Counted from the first letter of the stretch, positions 1 to 9,817 are shown. The stretch is DNA of 64,000 nt from Nocardiopsis sp. TSRI0078 (GCF_001905145.1 NZ_LWLB01000006.1:62001-126000); one strand, 5' to 3'. Numbers and translations: made by a program. The notes: generated by a model from the letters alone, not told the origin.

Positions 1-1173
<1,173 letters not shown>

Positions 1174-1319
1174 GTCCCTGCTCCGGGCATCTGCTCCGGG
1201 AACCCGCTCCGGCGATCCCGCCCTGAGCCCCGCGCACCGCGTTGCACAATGGTGGCCGACCCGGACCCGGGTCGGCCTCTCCCTTTTCCCGACTTCTCGC
1301 TTACCAGGACGGTTCGGCT

Positions 1320-2324
1320 GTGCGCAGGAACAAGAAGGACATCCCCATCAAGATCATCTCGCACCGCGGTGCGTCGGGGCACCGTCCCGAGCACACCCTG
1401 GCCTCCTACGAGCTGGGGGCCCGGCACGGGGGCGACTTCATCGAGATGGACCTGGTCGCGACGAGGGACAAAAGGCTGATCTGCCGCCACGAGCAGGAGA
1501 TCGGCGGGACCACGGACGTGGCCGAGCACCCCGAGTTCGCCGACCGGCGCACCACCCGGACCATCGACGGGCGCGAGGTGACCGGGTTCTTCGCCCAGGA
1601 CTTCACCCTGGAGGAGATCCGTACGCTGCGCGCGGTCGAGCGCCTCCGGGACCTGCGCGGGATGAACGCCGTGATGGACGGGACCTACGGGATCCCGACC
1701 CTGGAGGAGGTCATCGAGCTCGCGTTCTCGCTCACCGAGGAGCTGGGCCGGCCGATCGGGATCTACCCCGAGACCAAGCACCCCGCCTACCACGAGTCGC
1801 AGGGCCTGGAGCTGGAGCCGGTGCTGGCCGCGGCCCTGCGCGAGGCGGGGCTGACCGGGCCGGAGCCGAGGGTGCCGGTGTTCCTCCAGTCCTTCGAGGC
1901 GGAGAGCCTGCGCAAGCTGGCGGGGACGGAGCTGCCGTTGGTGTACCTGATGGGCACCGAGGAGCACTGGCTGCGCCACACCACCCCGGACGGCCTGGCG
2001 GAGGTGGCGTCGTTCGCGCACGCGATCGGCCCGGCCAAGGCCCTGGTCATCCCCACCGGCGAGGACGGGGCCCTGGGCGAGCCCACCGACCTCGTGGAGA
2101 ACGCGCACGGGGCCGGGCTCCTGGTGCACCCGTACACCTTCCGCAGCGAGAACCACTTCCTGCCCGCGGACCTGCGCTCGGACGGCGGGCCCGAGGACTA
2201 CGGCTCCTTCGCCGCCGAGTACGAGGCGTTCTTCGAGGCCGGGGTGGACGGCGTGTTCACCGACTTCTCCCGGCACGCCTTCCTGGCGCGCGAGCACTTC
2301 CTGGACCCGCAGCCCGTGGACTAG
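1320..2324 (+). CDS. Glycerophosphodiester phosphodiesterase
   Basis: Hydrolyses glycerophosphodiesters to glycerol-3-phosphate and an alcohol. The start of the TIM-barrel domain is clear: IISHRGASGHRPEHT gives the catalytic HR pair and E, followed by FIEMDL and CRHEQ, the usual metal and acid-base residues. I chose GTG at 1320 (334 aa), preceded by AGGACGG, because the reading frame upstream of it is low-complexity and a TTG at 1242 has no ribosome site. No signal peptide is seen, so the enzyme is probably cytosolic, unlike secreted GlpQ. Its stop lies just before a long hairpin shared with the convergent VOC gene. Confidence 0.92.
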   Translation: MRRNKKDIPIKIISHRGASGHRPEHTLASYELGARHGGDFIEMDLVATRDKRLICRHEQEIGGTTDVAEHPEFADRRTTRTIDGREVTGFFAQDFTLEEIRTLRAVERLRDLRGMNAVMDGTYGIPTLEEVIELAFSLTEELGRPIGIYPETKHPAYHESQGLELEPVLAAALREAGLTGPEPRVPVFLQSFEAESLRKLAGTELPLVYLMGTEEHWLRHTTPDGLAEVASFAHAIGPAKALVIPTGEDGALGEPTDLVENAHGAGLLVHPYTFRSENHFLPADLRSDGGPEDYGSFAAEYEAFFEAGVDGVFTDFSRHAFLAREHFLDPQPVD

Positions 2325-2367
2325 TCGTACTGACCGCGAAGGTGCGCCGGCCCGCCCCATGGGCCGC

Positions 2368-2421
2368 GGTCTTGTACCTGTAGCGCGCTTCGGCGCCCGA
2401 CCTCGCTACAAGTACAAGACC
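2368..2421. terminator. Long hairpin between convergent genes
   Basis: Two 18-nt arms (GGTCTTGTACCTGTAGCG and CGCTACAAGTACAAGACC) pair with one mismatch around an 18-nt loop. It lies between the ends of the phosphodiesterase gene and the convergent VOC gene, so a bidirectional terminator is the simplest reading. There is no U-tract on either side. Confidence 0.55.
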
Positions 2422-2533
2422 GTCCGGGGGCGGGGCACCCCGGACACAGGGGACTCGGCCGTCGGAGGGCCCGGCGAAACGCCGGACTCGTCGGCGGGCA
2501 CACGCGCCTTCCCCTCCTCCGCCGGGCGGGGCG

Positions 2534-2983
2534 TCACTGCACGTCGAACTCGTTGCCCTCGGGGTCGCGCATGGTGACGTGCGAGGAGCCGTGCTCCTCC
2601 ACCGTCCGCACGACCGAGGCGCCCAGCCCCTCCAGCCGCTCCACGACCTCGTCGCGGCGCTCGGGGCCCACCCGCAGGTCGATGTGCAGGCGGTTCTTCA
2701 CGCTCTTGGGCTCGGGCACGGCCTTGAAGAGCACGCGCCGTCCCAGGCCGGCGCCGGTGGCGTCGTCCACGGGGTCGTCGGGGTGCCGGATGGCGGCGGC
2801 CTGGATCCACGCCTTGCGCCCGTCCACCTCGGTGTAGTCGTCCTCCCCCGCCATCCCGGCGGCGACCGCGTACTCGACGATCGCGGTGTTGTCCTCGGGC
2901 TCGTACTCCAGCGCCCCGGCCCAGAAGCGGGCGAGGGGGACCGGTTCGGCGCAGTCCACGACGAGCTGCCACTCCACGGCCAT
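2534..2983 (-). CDS. VOC (glyoxalase-like) family protein
   Basis: A 149-residue single protein with two beta-alpha-beta-beta-beta modules of the vicinal-oxygen-chelate fold. The first begins WQLVVDCAEPVPLARFWAGAL; the second ends HVTMRDPEGNEFDVQ, a common signature of the glyoxalase-like family. The substrate cannot be read from sequence. The ATG at 2983 has GAGGAGG seven bases upstream; an in-frame start five codons earlier has none. It is divergent from the CGNR regulator gene, with a short shared promoter region of 64 bp. Confidence 0.85.
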   Translation of the reverse strand: MAVEWQLVVDCAEPVPLARFWAGALEYEPEDNTAIVEYAVAAGMAGEDDYTEVDGRKAWIQAAAIRHPDDPVDDATGAGLGRRVLFKAVPEPKSVKNRLHIDLRVGPERRDEVVERLEGLGASVVRTVEEHGSSHVTMRDPEGNEFDVQ

Positions 2984-3030
2984 CGCTGGCCTCCTCACTG
3001 TCCACGCGGATCCGGCACCGCAGTGTGATT

Positions 3031-3047
3031 CCAGTTATACTGGTTAC
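3031..3047 (+). promoter_or_regulatory. Leaderless promoter with 13-bp palindrome
   Basis: CCAGTTATACTGG (3031-3043) is a perfect palindrome with a 3-nt centre, and contains TATACT (3035-3040), a good -10 box placed 7 nt before the ATG at 3048. This fits a leaderless transcript whose promoter overlaps an operator, perhaps for the regulator it precedes. The operator role is inferred. Confidence 0.5.
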
Positions 3048-3680
3048 ATGACGCGGAAAACAACCGGCCTGCCGATGCGTCCTCGGAGCGGATCCCCCTA
3101 CGTCTTCGATCCGGGCGCGCTGTGCCTGGAGCTGCTGGTCACCGGCGGCCCTGGTGAGTACGCGGTCCACGAGAGCCTCCACCGGCCGCGCGACCTCGCC
3201 GACTGGTGCGCGCTGCTGCGCCTGCGCCTGGATCCGGAGCTGGTCACCGTGTCCGAGGCGGAGCTCGCCGCCGCCCGGACCCTGCGCGACGCGCTCTGGC
3301 GGATGGTCCTGGCCCACCTCGGCGATCGGCCCCTCGCCCCGGAGGACGTCGCCGAGGTCAACCGGGCCGCCGCACGGGCGCCGCTGGCGCCGAGGATGGG
3401 CACGGACCGGGAGTGCGCCTGGGCGCTGCCCGCGGACGCCACCGCGGTGCTGTCCACCATCGCCCGCGACGCGGTCGAGCTGTTCACCGGCCCCCTGGCC
3501 GACCGGATCCGCGAGTGCGGCTCGCATGACTGCCGCCTGGTCTTCGTGGACGTCTCGCGGCCCGGTCGGCGCCGCTGGTGCTCCATGGAGCGCTGCGGCA
3601 ACCGCCAGAAGGTCCGGGCGCTGCGCGCCCGCGGGGAGGACCGCCTCAGCCCCGGCGGGCCAGAAGGACGATACCGGTGA
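3048..3680 (+). CDS. ABATE/CGNR zinc-finger regulator
   Basis: A 210-residue protein with an N-terminal ABATE-type domain (LCLELLVTGG at the start, long helical middle) and a C-terminal CGNR zinc finger. The four ligands are visible as CGSHDC and CSMERC, ending with the name-giving CGNRQK. Members are thought to be DNA-binding stress or metabolic regulators; the ligand is unknown. The ATG at 3048 follows a TATACT box by 7 nt, suggesting a leaderless mRNA. Its 3' end overlaps the convergent secreted-protein gene by 35 bp. Confidence 0.85.
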   Translation: MTRKTTGLPMRPRSGSPYVFDPGALCLELLVTGGPGEYAVHESLHRPRDLADWCALLRLRLDPELVTVSEAELAAARTLRDALWRMVLAHLGDRPLAPEDVAEVNRAAARAPLAPRMGTDRECAWALPADATAVLSTIARDAVELFTGPLADRIRECGSHDCRLVFVDVSRPGRRRWCSMERCGNRQKVRALRARGEDRLSPGGPEGRYR

Positions 3681-4704
3681 TGACCAGCGCGGCCACCGCG
3701 GCCCCGCCCACGATGAACGGCAGCGCGCTCCTCGCCTCCGGCCCGACCGTGCCGCCCTCCTCCTCGGCGGGCGGCTCCTCCCTGACGGGCTCCTCGGCCA
3801 GGTACCGCTCCTCCAGGGGGATCCGCCAGACCGGCGCGTCCGGTCCCTCGGTCCCGACCATGAGCGCGGTCCCGTCGGGGGTGAAGGCGAGGGACTCCCC
3901 CTGGTCGGACTCGGGCAGGTCGAAGGAGCCCAGCGCGGAGCCGGGCACGCCCTCGGTGGAGTCGTAGACCGTGACGCCCCAGTAGGTGCGGATCGCGTAG
4001 CGGGTGCCGTCGGGGCCGAACGCGGCGTCGGTGGCGAACAGGGGCACCGAGTCGATCCGCTCCAGTACGTGCTCGCCCCCGGGCTCCAGGGTCTCGGGCG
4101 CCGCGTACAGGCCGCCGGAGAACTCCTTGGACGCCACGTACAGCCGCCCGTCGCGGGGGTCGACCATCATCGACTCCGCGTCGCGCCCGCCGTCCTCGTA
4201 GGTGAGGGTGAACACCGCGGGCTCGACCAGCGCGTCGGCGACCACCTCGGGCTCGTCGAACCGGTACACCCGCACGTTGGGCCAGCCGCCGCCGAAGTTG
4301 TCGCCGATGTCGCCCACGAGGACCGACGGCGTCCCGTCGGGGCCCTCCACGACGGAGACCGCCTCCCAGTCGCGCCTTTCCAGGCCGAGGGTGACGGTGG
4401 CGAGCGTGCGCCCCTCCCCGTCGACCGCGTACACCTCACTGGGGTGGTCCCCGCTGTCGTTGTGCGTCCACCACACGCCCTCGTGGCGCAGGGACGGCGC
4501 GAGCCCGCTGGACTCGGAGATCCGGGGGTCCCGGAACGCGAAGGCGACCTCCGAGCCCTCGGGGCCCGTCCCTCCGCGGGGGTGGTCGAGCCCGTCCGGG
4601 CCGGACTCGCTCGGTTCCACCGGAAAGGCCGTGGCCGGGGCGGCCGGAAGGAGCGCACAGAGCAGGGCGGCGGCAAGAACGGGCGGAGTCCTCATGACCG
4701 ACAT
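3646..4704 (-). CDS. Secreted, C-terminally anchored beta-propeller-like protein
   Basis: No named family is recognised with certainty. The 352-residue product begins with a Sec signal peptide (LAAALLCALLPAAPATA) and ends with one membrane helix followed by ARRG, so it should face outward and be held in the membrane. The middle has repeated blocks such as WTHNDSGDHPSEVYAVD, VGDIGDNFGGG, and MMVDPRDGRLYVASKE, which look like propeller blades. Two starts (ATG 4704 or 4695) are possible; 4704 is given because GGCAGG precedes it. It is divergent from the BKACE gene. Confidence 0.7.
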   Translation of the reverse strand: MSVMRTPPVLAAALLCALLPAAPATAFPVEPSESGPDGLDHPRGGTGPEGSEVAFAFRDPRISESSGLAPSLRHEGVWWTHNDSGDHPSEVYAVDGEGRTLATVTLGLERRDWEAVSVVEGPDGTPSVLVGDIGDNFGGGWPNVRVYRFDEPEVVADALVEPAVFTLTYEDGGRDAESMMVDPRDGRLYVASKEFSGGLYAAPETLEPGGEHVLERIDSVPLFATDAAFGPDGTRYAIRTYWGVTVYDSTEGVPGSALGSFDLPESDQGESLAFTPDGTALMVGTEGPDAPVWRIPLEERYLAEEPVREEPPAEEEGGTVGPEARSALPFIVGGAAVAALVITGIVLLARRG

Positions 4705-4787
4705 CCTGCCAGGGAACGGCTCGGATGGCTTGCATCCGGGTGGTAACGGGCACATTGGGCTTACGGAGCGCCGTAAGGAGGGCCCTC

Positions 4788-5513
4788 ATGAGGATCGTCG
4801 CCTGTCTGAACGGGGACCGCCGCCCCGGGGCGCACCCCGCCCTGCCCGTGTCCGTGGACCAGGTGGTGGCGGACGCCCATGCGGTGGTGGCGGCGGGCGC
4901 GACCGAGATCCACGTGCATCCGCGCGACGTCGGCGGCGCCGAGTCGCTGGAGCCGCAGGTGGTCGGCCCGCTGATGGAACGGCTGCGCGCCGAGGGGCCG
5001 CGGGTGCCGGTGTCGTTGACCACGTCGCTGTCGGCGGAGTCCGATCCCTGGCGGCGCTACGACCTGGTGCAGCGGTGGGCGGCCTCGGCGCTGCCGGACT
5101 CGGTGACGGTGAACCTGCACGAGGCCGGTTCGGTGGACCTGGTACGCCTGCTGGGGGACCGCCGGATCGGGGTGGAGGCCGGAGTGTGGACGGTGGAGTC
5201 CGCGCGCATCCTCATCGCCACCGGGCTGGAGGTCGCCGCGGTCCTGGTGGAGCCCACGCAGGTCGCGGTGGAGGACGCCCGGCGCAACGCGGACGCGGTC
5301 CTGTCCCTTCTGGACCGGGCGGGGGTGGGCCGGCCGCGGCTGCTGCACGGGGCCGACGCCACGGCCTGGCCGGTCCTGGAGTCGGCGGTCTCCGCGGGCT
5401 ACGACATCAGGATGGGGCTGGAGGACACCATGCGGCTGCCCGACGGCGAGGAGGCGCACGACAACGCGGCCCTGGTCGCGCACGCGGTGAGCCTGGCCTC
5501 CGCGGCCGCCTGA
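4788..5513 (+). CDS. BKACE-like 3-keto-acid cleavage enzyme (DUF849)
   Basis: Belongs to the beta-keto acid cleavage enzyme family, TIM-barrel zinc enzymes that condense a beta-keto acid with acetyl-CoA and cleave it. The metal ligands are visible in EIHVHPRD near residue 40, and the conserved acidic residue in RMGLEDTM near the end. At 241 residues it is shorter than the classic lysine-fermentation enzyme (about 275), as is usual in actinomycetes. AAGGAGGG lies just before the ATG at 4788. The substrate is not predictable from context, since the neighbours are unrelated. Confidence 0.85.
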   Translation: MRIVACLNGDRRPGAHPALPVSVDQVVADAHAVVAAGATEIHVHPRDVGGAESLEPQVVGPLMERLRAEGPRVPVSLTTSLSAESDPWRRYDLVQRWAASALPDSVTVNLHEAGSVDLVRLLGDRRIGVEAGVWTVESARILIATGLEVAAVLVEPTQVAVEDARRNADAVLSLLDRAGVGRPRLLHGADATAWPVLESAVSAGYDIRMGLEDTMRLPDGEEAHDNAALVAHAVSLASAAA

Positions 5514-5524
5514 GCGGCCCGGGC

Positions 5525-5623
5525 TCAGCCGAACAGGGAGCCGAGGAGCACGATGAGCATGATGGAGCCCAACACCACGGGGAGCAGCCAGCGCTGCTTG
5601 CGGTTGTTGGTGAGCATGCTCAT
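5525..5623 (-). CDS. 32-aa membrane micropeptide coupled to thpR
   Basis: A micro-ORF of 32 codons plus stop. The peptide starts MSMLTNNRKQRWLL and then has one hydrophobic helix (VVLGSIMLIVLLGSLFG). Its ATG overlaps the stop of thpR as ATGA, the usual sign of translational coupling, and GCGGAG lies upstream. Positively charged residues before the helix predict N-terminus in, C-terminus out. Function unknown. Overlap, ribosome site and clean membrane-helix composition together make it likely to be real. Confidence 0.65.
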   Translation of the reverse strand: MSMLTNNRKQRWLLPVVLGSIMLIVLLGSLFG

Positions 5624-6210
5624 GACGTGCTCCGCTCAGGAGGTGGGGTGGGATCCTCCTCCCAGCCTAACGCCCACGTCCGGACGGTCCGGTAGCGGTC
5701 CCGCCTCCCGACGCGGCTCTCCACCAGGTGCACCTCGTGCGCCCGCCACCCGCGGCTGCGCAGGGGGCCGAGGGCGCGGACGGTGTCGGTGAGGTCGCGC
5801 GCGGGGCGGCTGCGGGCGACCGTGATGTGCGGCACGTAGGCGCGGTCCTCCACGGGAAGGCCGGCCCCGGCCGCGGCGGCGCGCAGTCCTCCGGCGAGGG
5901 CGGTCAGGGCCTCGGTGTCGCCGCCGAGCCCGGCCCAGAGCACGGAGGAGCGGCCGCCTCCGCGCGGGAAGGTGTCCCAGCCGTGCGCGGCGAGGCGGAG
6001 CGGCCGGTGCGCGCGGACCTCGCCGCCGAGGGCGCCGGTGAGCGCGGGAAGGCGGTCCTCGTCCACCTCACCGAGGAAGACCAGCGTGAGGTGCCAGTCC
6101 GGGGGCCTGCTCCACCGCAGCCCGGGATCGTGGCGGCGGCCCCGGTCGACGGCTTCGCGCAGCACGTCCGTCACGTCGGGGGGCGGTTCCAGTGCGGCGA
6201 ACAGTCTCAT
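5620..6210 (-). CDS. thpR: RNA 2',3'-cyclic phosphodiesterase
   Basis: Two-histidine (2H) phosphoesterase that opens 2',3'-cyclic phosphates on RNA ends. The protein of 196 residues begins MRLFAALEP and contains both HxT/Sx motifs: HLTLVFLG near residue 40 and HITVARS near residue 130, which form the active site. Length and start agree with the bacterial ThpR/LigT family. The last base pairs overlap the start of a membrane micropeptide. A possible RNA-repair role follows from the family only. Confidence 0.93.
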   Translation of the reverse strand: MRLFAALEPPPDVTDVLREAVDRGRRHDPGLRWSRPPDWHLTLVFLGEVDEDRLPALTGALGGEVRAHRPLRLAAHGWDTFPRGGGRSSVLWAGLGGDTEALTALAGGLRAAAAGAGLPVEDRAYVPHITVARSRPARDLTDTVRALGPLRSRGWRAHEVHLVESRVGRRDRYRTVRTWALGWEEDPTPPPERSTS

Positions 6211-6282
6211 GTCCCCCTCCTGCCCACGCGGACGGCGGTGCCACCGGTCGTGCCCCGAGGACGGCGGGGCACGACCGGGGTC

Positions 6283-7659
6283 TCATGGGCGGCTGACCGC
6301 GTCCTCGGGGGGACGCGGCCCGTCGCCGCCCCGGGTGAGCCCGACATCGGCCGAGCCGTCCGCGCGGTGCTCCACGCGGACGTGTTCGTGCTCCGGCTCC
6401 GCCGCGCGCTCCCGTCCGGCCGGACGGCCCCCCGGAAGCAGGTCGCGCACCCGCACCCCCTTGGTCCGGAAGAGCAGGGCGGACAGGACCGAGACCACCA
6501 CGAGCGTCACCGAGCCGCCGATCACGAAGCTGGTCCGCGGGCCGAACGTGTCGGCGAGCAGGCCCACCACGGGCGCGCCGATGGGCGCCACACCCATGAA
6601 CACCAGCAGGAACATGCTCATGACCCGGCCGCGCATCTGCGGGTCCACGCTGAGCTGGAAGGTGGCGTTGAGGGTGGTCACGTACGTCATGAAGGCCATG
6701 CCCATGGGCACCAGCACCACGACGAACGGCACGTAGCCGGGCATGAACCCCGCGACCACCTGGAGCGCGCCGAAGGCCATCGACCCGATGAGCACCAGCC
6801 GCAGCCTGGGCCGTTCGCGGCGGGCGGCCATCAGGGCGCCCGCCAGCGCGCCGACGGCCAGGAACGCCGCGGCCGCGCCGAACGCGTCGGCCCCGCGCTC
6901 GAACACGTTGTTGACCACCAGCGCGATCTGGTTCTGGCTGTTGGCCCCGAAGAACTGGGTCGAGGCGGCCAGGGCCAGGAGGAGGACGAGGTCGCGCCTG
7001 CCGCCGATGTAGCGCAGCCCCTCGCGGATCTGCCCCTTGCCCCGGGGGACCCGGTCGGTGGGGTTCAGCTCGGCGGTGCGGACCATCGCCAGGGCGAGGA
7101 TGGTGAACCCGAACGAGGCGCCGTTGATGAGGAAGACCGGCCCGCTGCCGATGACCGCGATGAGCAGGCCGGCGATGGCCGGTCCGGTGACCCGGCCCAG
7201 CTGGAAGCTGGCGCTGTTGAGCGCGATGGCGTTGGACAGGTCGTCGCGGCCGACCATCTCCGGCACGAAGGTCTGCCGCCCGGGGTTGTCGAGCACGGTG
7301 ATCATGCCGAGTCCGAGGGCGAACAGGTACACGTGCCAGACCTGCGCGGCCCCGGCCGTGGCCAGGACGCCGAGGGCGACGGCGAGCACGCCCATGGCGC
7401 TCTGGGTGCAGATCAGGAGCCTGCGCTTGTCCATCCGGTCGACCAGGGCCCCGCCCCACAGCCCGAGGAAGAGCATCGGCAGGAACTGCAGGGCGGTGGT
7501 CATGCCGAGTGCGATGCCGCTGCCGCCGCTGAGCTGGAGGACCAGCCAGTCCTGCGCGATGCGCTGCATCCACGTACCGGGGTTGGACAGCAGCTGGCCG
7601 AGGGCGTAGAGCCGGTAGTTGCGGTTGGACAGTGAGCGGAACATGGCGATACGCCGCAT
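6283..7659 (-). CDS. MFS exporter (EntS-like)
   Basis: A 458-residue major facilitator with about 12 hydrophobic segments. The N-terminus (FRSLSNRNYRLYALGQLLS, then WMQRIAQDWLVLQLSGG) and the loop GLWGGALVDRMDKRR are typical of the MFS_3 drug or siderophore exporter group; the substrate is unknown. The start at 7659 is preceded by GGGGAGGGA at a good distance; longer frames upstream are not protein-like. The start and ribosome site lie inside a perfect 17-bp inverted repeat, which could limit translation. The C-terminal 60 residues are charged and cytosolic. Confidence 0.88.
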   Translation of the reverse strand: MRRIAMFRSLSNRNYRLYALGQLLSNPGTWMQRIAQDWLVLQLSGGSGIALGMTTALQFLPMLFLGLWGGALVDRMDKRRLLICTQSAMGVLAVALGVLATAGAAQVWHVYLFALGLGMITVLDNPGRQTFVPEMVGRDDLSNAIALNSASFQLGRVTGPAIAGLLIAVIGSGPVFLINGASFGFTILALAMVRTAELNPTDRVPRGKGQIREGLRYIGGRRDLVLLLALAASTQFFGANSQNQIALVVNNVFERGADAFGAAAAFLAVGALAGALMAARRERPRLRLVLIGSMAFGALQVVAGFMPGYVPFVVVLVPMGMAFMTYVTTLNATFQLSVDPQMRGRVMSMFLLVFMGVAPIGAPVVGLLADTFGPRTSFVIGGSVTLVVVSVLSALLFRTKGVRVRDLLPGGRPAGRERAAEPEHEHVRVEHRADGSADVGLTRGGDGPRPPEDAVSRP

Positions 7660-7698
7660 CAGTCCCTCCCCGCGGACCGGTGGGGAGGGACTGATGCG
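7655..7698. repeat. 17-bp perfect inverted repeat over MFS start
   Basis: CGCATCAGTCCCTCCCC (7655-7671) and GGGGAGGGACTGATGCG (7682-7698) are perfect complements around a 10-nt loop. The left arm covers the start codon and ribosome site of the MFS gene, so the mRNA could fold to hide them; an operator is equally possible. Confidence 0.6.
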
Positions 7699-7739
7699 GG
7701 CACTGGCCGACCGTGGCGACATGTCAGACAAAGCGGGCA

Positions 7740-7781
7740 AAGAAGTAAACGGCGTTGACTCATCACTGGAGTCAACGCCGT
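7740..7781 (-). terminator. Rho-independent terminator of the purine permease
   Basis: ACGGCGTTGACTC and GAGTCAACGCCGT (7749-7761 and 7769-7781) form a perfect 13-bp stem with a 7-nt loop. Read on the minus strand the stem is followed by TTTACTTCTTT. It sits 42 bp after the permease stop. Confidence 0.85.
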
Positions 7782-7822
7782 CCACCGCCGCCGGAATTCC
7801 CGCCCGGCGGGAAAGCCGGGGA

Positions 7823-9277
7823 TCAGCCGATCAGCGCGTTGATCGGCGCCTCGGCGAAGTGGATCAGGAACACCAGCGAGATCAGCCACAGCAGCGGGTG
7901 CACCTGGCGGCCCTTGCCCAGGACGAGGCTGACGAAGGCGTAGGTCAGCAGGCCGAACCCGATGCCGTTGGCGATCGAGTAGGTGAAGGGCATCATGATG
8001 ATCGCCATGAAGGAGCCCAGGCCCAGCGCCGGGTCCCTGAAGTCGATGTTGACGACCTGGGTCATCATCATGAAGCCCACGATCACCAGCACCGGCGTGG
8101 CGGCCTCGAAGGGCACCAGGTTCACCAGCGGGGTGAGCAGGGTGGCCAGCATCATCAGCGCACCGGTCACGATCGGCGCGATACCGGTCCGCGCGCCCTC
8201 ACCGACGCCCGCGGCGGACTCGGCGTAGATGGTGGCCACCGAGGCCGAGCCCAGACCGCCGAGGATCGTGCCGAAGGAGTCGGCGGCCAGGACCTCGCGG
8301 CTGCCGGGGATGTTGCCGTTCTCGTCGGCCAGGTCGCCCTGGTGGGCGACGCCGACCATGGTGCCCATGGTGTCGAAGAAGTCGGCCAGCAGCAGCGTGA
8401 AGACGAGCATGACCACGGTGGCGAAGCCGATCTCGGACCAGCGCGCGACCACGTTGAAGCCGCCGTCGGCGAACAGGCCGATGAGCGAGAAGTCGGGGAA
8501 CGCGACCAGGCTTCCGCCGTCGGGCAGGGCCGGGACGGTCAGGCTCCAGCCGAGGCGGTTGTCGCCGCCGCCGAGGACGGCCTCGACGAGGAGGGCGACG
8601 ACGGTGGAGGCGATGATGCCCAGCAGCATCGCGCCCGGCACCTTGCGCACGTACAGGGCGACGGTGATCAGCAGGCCGATGACGAAGATCAGGATGGGCC
8701 AGCCCTGGAGGCCGCCGTTGCCGAGCTGCACCGGGGTGCCCTCGCCCGCCTGCACGAAACCGGCGTTGACCAGGCCGACCAGGGCCAGGAAGAGGCCCAC
8801 GCCCACGGCGATGGCGACCTTGATGCCGGGCGGGATCGCGGCGAAGACCGCGGTGCGGAACCCGGTGAGCACCAGGATCAGCAGGACCAGGCCCTCGACC
8901 ACGATCAGCAGGAAGACGTCGGACCAGGGCATGACCGGAGCGATGCCGTAGGCGACGACGGCGTTGAGCCCCATGCCCGCGGCGATGGCGAACGGGTAGC
9001 GGCTGACCACGCCCATGAGAAGGCAGGAGATCGCGGCGACCAGGGCGGTGACGGCGGCCACCTGGGGGATGCCCAGGGTCTCTCCGTTGACGTCCTCGGC
9101 CGTGCCGATGATCAGCGGGTTGAGGACGACGATGTAGGCCATGGCGAAGAAGGTCGCCAGACCGCCGCGGACCTCGGTGCCGAGGGTGGAGCCGCGCTCG
9201 CTGATGCGGAAGTAGCGGTCAAGGGGGCCCGACGGGCGCTTGCCGGTACTGCTGGGGGATGAACTTGGAGATTTCAC
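7823..9277 (-). CDS. NCS2 purine permease (AzgA-like)
   Basis: A 484-residue transporter of the NCS2 family, adenine/guanine/hypoxanthine (AzgA/GhxP) branch. The N-terminal signature TEVRGGLATFFAMAYIVVLN and the motif GMGLNAVVAYG are family hallmarks, and about 12 to 14 membrane segments follow. It should import purine bases with protons. GTG at 9277 is the likely start, since residues upstream are poorly conserved; a TTG at 9349 would add 24 residues. A strong terminator follows the gene. No purine riboswitch was recognised in the upstream region. Confidence 0.88.
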   Translation of the reverse strand: MKSPSSSPSSTGKRPSGPLDRYFRISERGSTLGTEVRGGLATFFAMAYIVVLNPLIIGTAEDVNGETLGIPQVAAVTALVAAISCLLMGVVSRYPFAIAAGMGLNAVVAYGIAPVMPWSDVFLLIVVEGLVLLILVLTGFRTAVFAAIPPGIKVAIAVGVGLFLALVGLVNAGFVQAGEGTPVQLGNGGLQGWPILIFVIGLLITVALYVRKVPGAMLLGIIASTVVALLVEAVLGGGDNRLGWSLTVPALPDGGSLVAFPDFSLIGLFADGGFNVVARWSEIGFATVVMLVFTLLLADFFDTMGTMVGVAHQGDLADENGNIPGSREVLAADSFGTILGGLGSASVATIYAESAAGVGEGARTGIAPIVTGALMMLATLLTPLVNLVPFEAATPVLVIVGFMMMTQVVNIDFRDPALGLGSFMAIIMMPFTYSIANGIGFGLLTYAFVSLVLGKGRQVHPLLWLISLVFLIHFAEAPINALIG

Positions 9278-9495
9278 GTCGACAGCCTGACCTGGTCGTG
9301 TTACTGGACAACAAGGATTCTGCGCCAGGTTAGTTGCATCTTCATACAACCTCAGCCACAGGTTTCATGCGAGTTTCAGAGAAAACGCCATATGGTCGGA
9401 TGATCGATTCGCAGGATGTGACGAAGGCATCCCCGTTGGGCGGGGGCTCCCGGGCACGCGCCCCTCTCCGCGTGTGAACGGATAGCCTGGAGGGC

Positions 9496-9762
9496 GTGCG
9501 CACACCCCGCCGTCCCGACCCGGACGTCCACGAGAGCGATTACCGCGTGCCCGCGGCGATCGGCACCCTGGCGTGGGCGGTGGCGCTCGCCGTCCTCCTC
9601 GCCATGGGCGACGGCCTTCCCGAGTCCGAGCGCTGGTGGATCGGGGTCTGCGTGACCGGGATCGCACTGGGCGTCTTCGGCTTCCTCTACATCCCGCGCC
9701 TGCTCCGCAAACGCGCCGCAGCCGCCGAGCGCACGGCCGACCGGGCCTCCGACTCCCCCTGA
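9496..9762 (+). CDS. DUF2530 small membrane protein
   Basis: An 88-residue protein with two membrane helices (about residues 20-36 and 48-65), joined by the loop MGDGLPESERWW, then a basic tail. This layout and length match the actinobacterial DUF2530 family of unknown function. The GTG at 9496 has GGAGGG directly upstream. It precedes a methyltransferase gene on the same strand by 55 bp, but a promoter-like box lies between them. Confidence 0.75.
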   Translation: MRTPRRPDPDVHESDYRVPAAIGTLAWAVALAVLLAMGDGLPESERWWIGVCVTGIALGVFGFLYIPRLLRKRAAAAERTADRASDSP

Positions 9763-9805
9763 ACCGCGGCCGCCGCCGACCAACGGGGGCACCGTGCTTC
9801 TGCCT

Positions 9806-9817
9806 GATAATGGGCGG
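9806..9817 (+). promoter_or_regulatory. -10 box for leaderless methyltransferase mRNA
   Basis: TGATAAT (9805-9811) is an extended -10 motif that ends 6 nt before the GTG at 9818, so transcription would start at or next to the start codon. This supports that start over the GTG at 9794. Confidence 0.45.

Noticed and set aside
7619..9262. 547-codon frame opposite the purine permease
   Set aside because: His/Gln/Asp-rich antisense shadow with no domain.
9350..9495. Purine riboswitch before the NCS2 permease
   Set aside because: The upstream region lacks the conserved loops of purine or guanidine aptamers.
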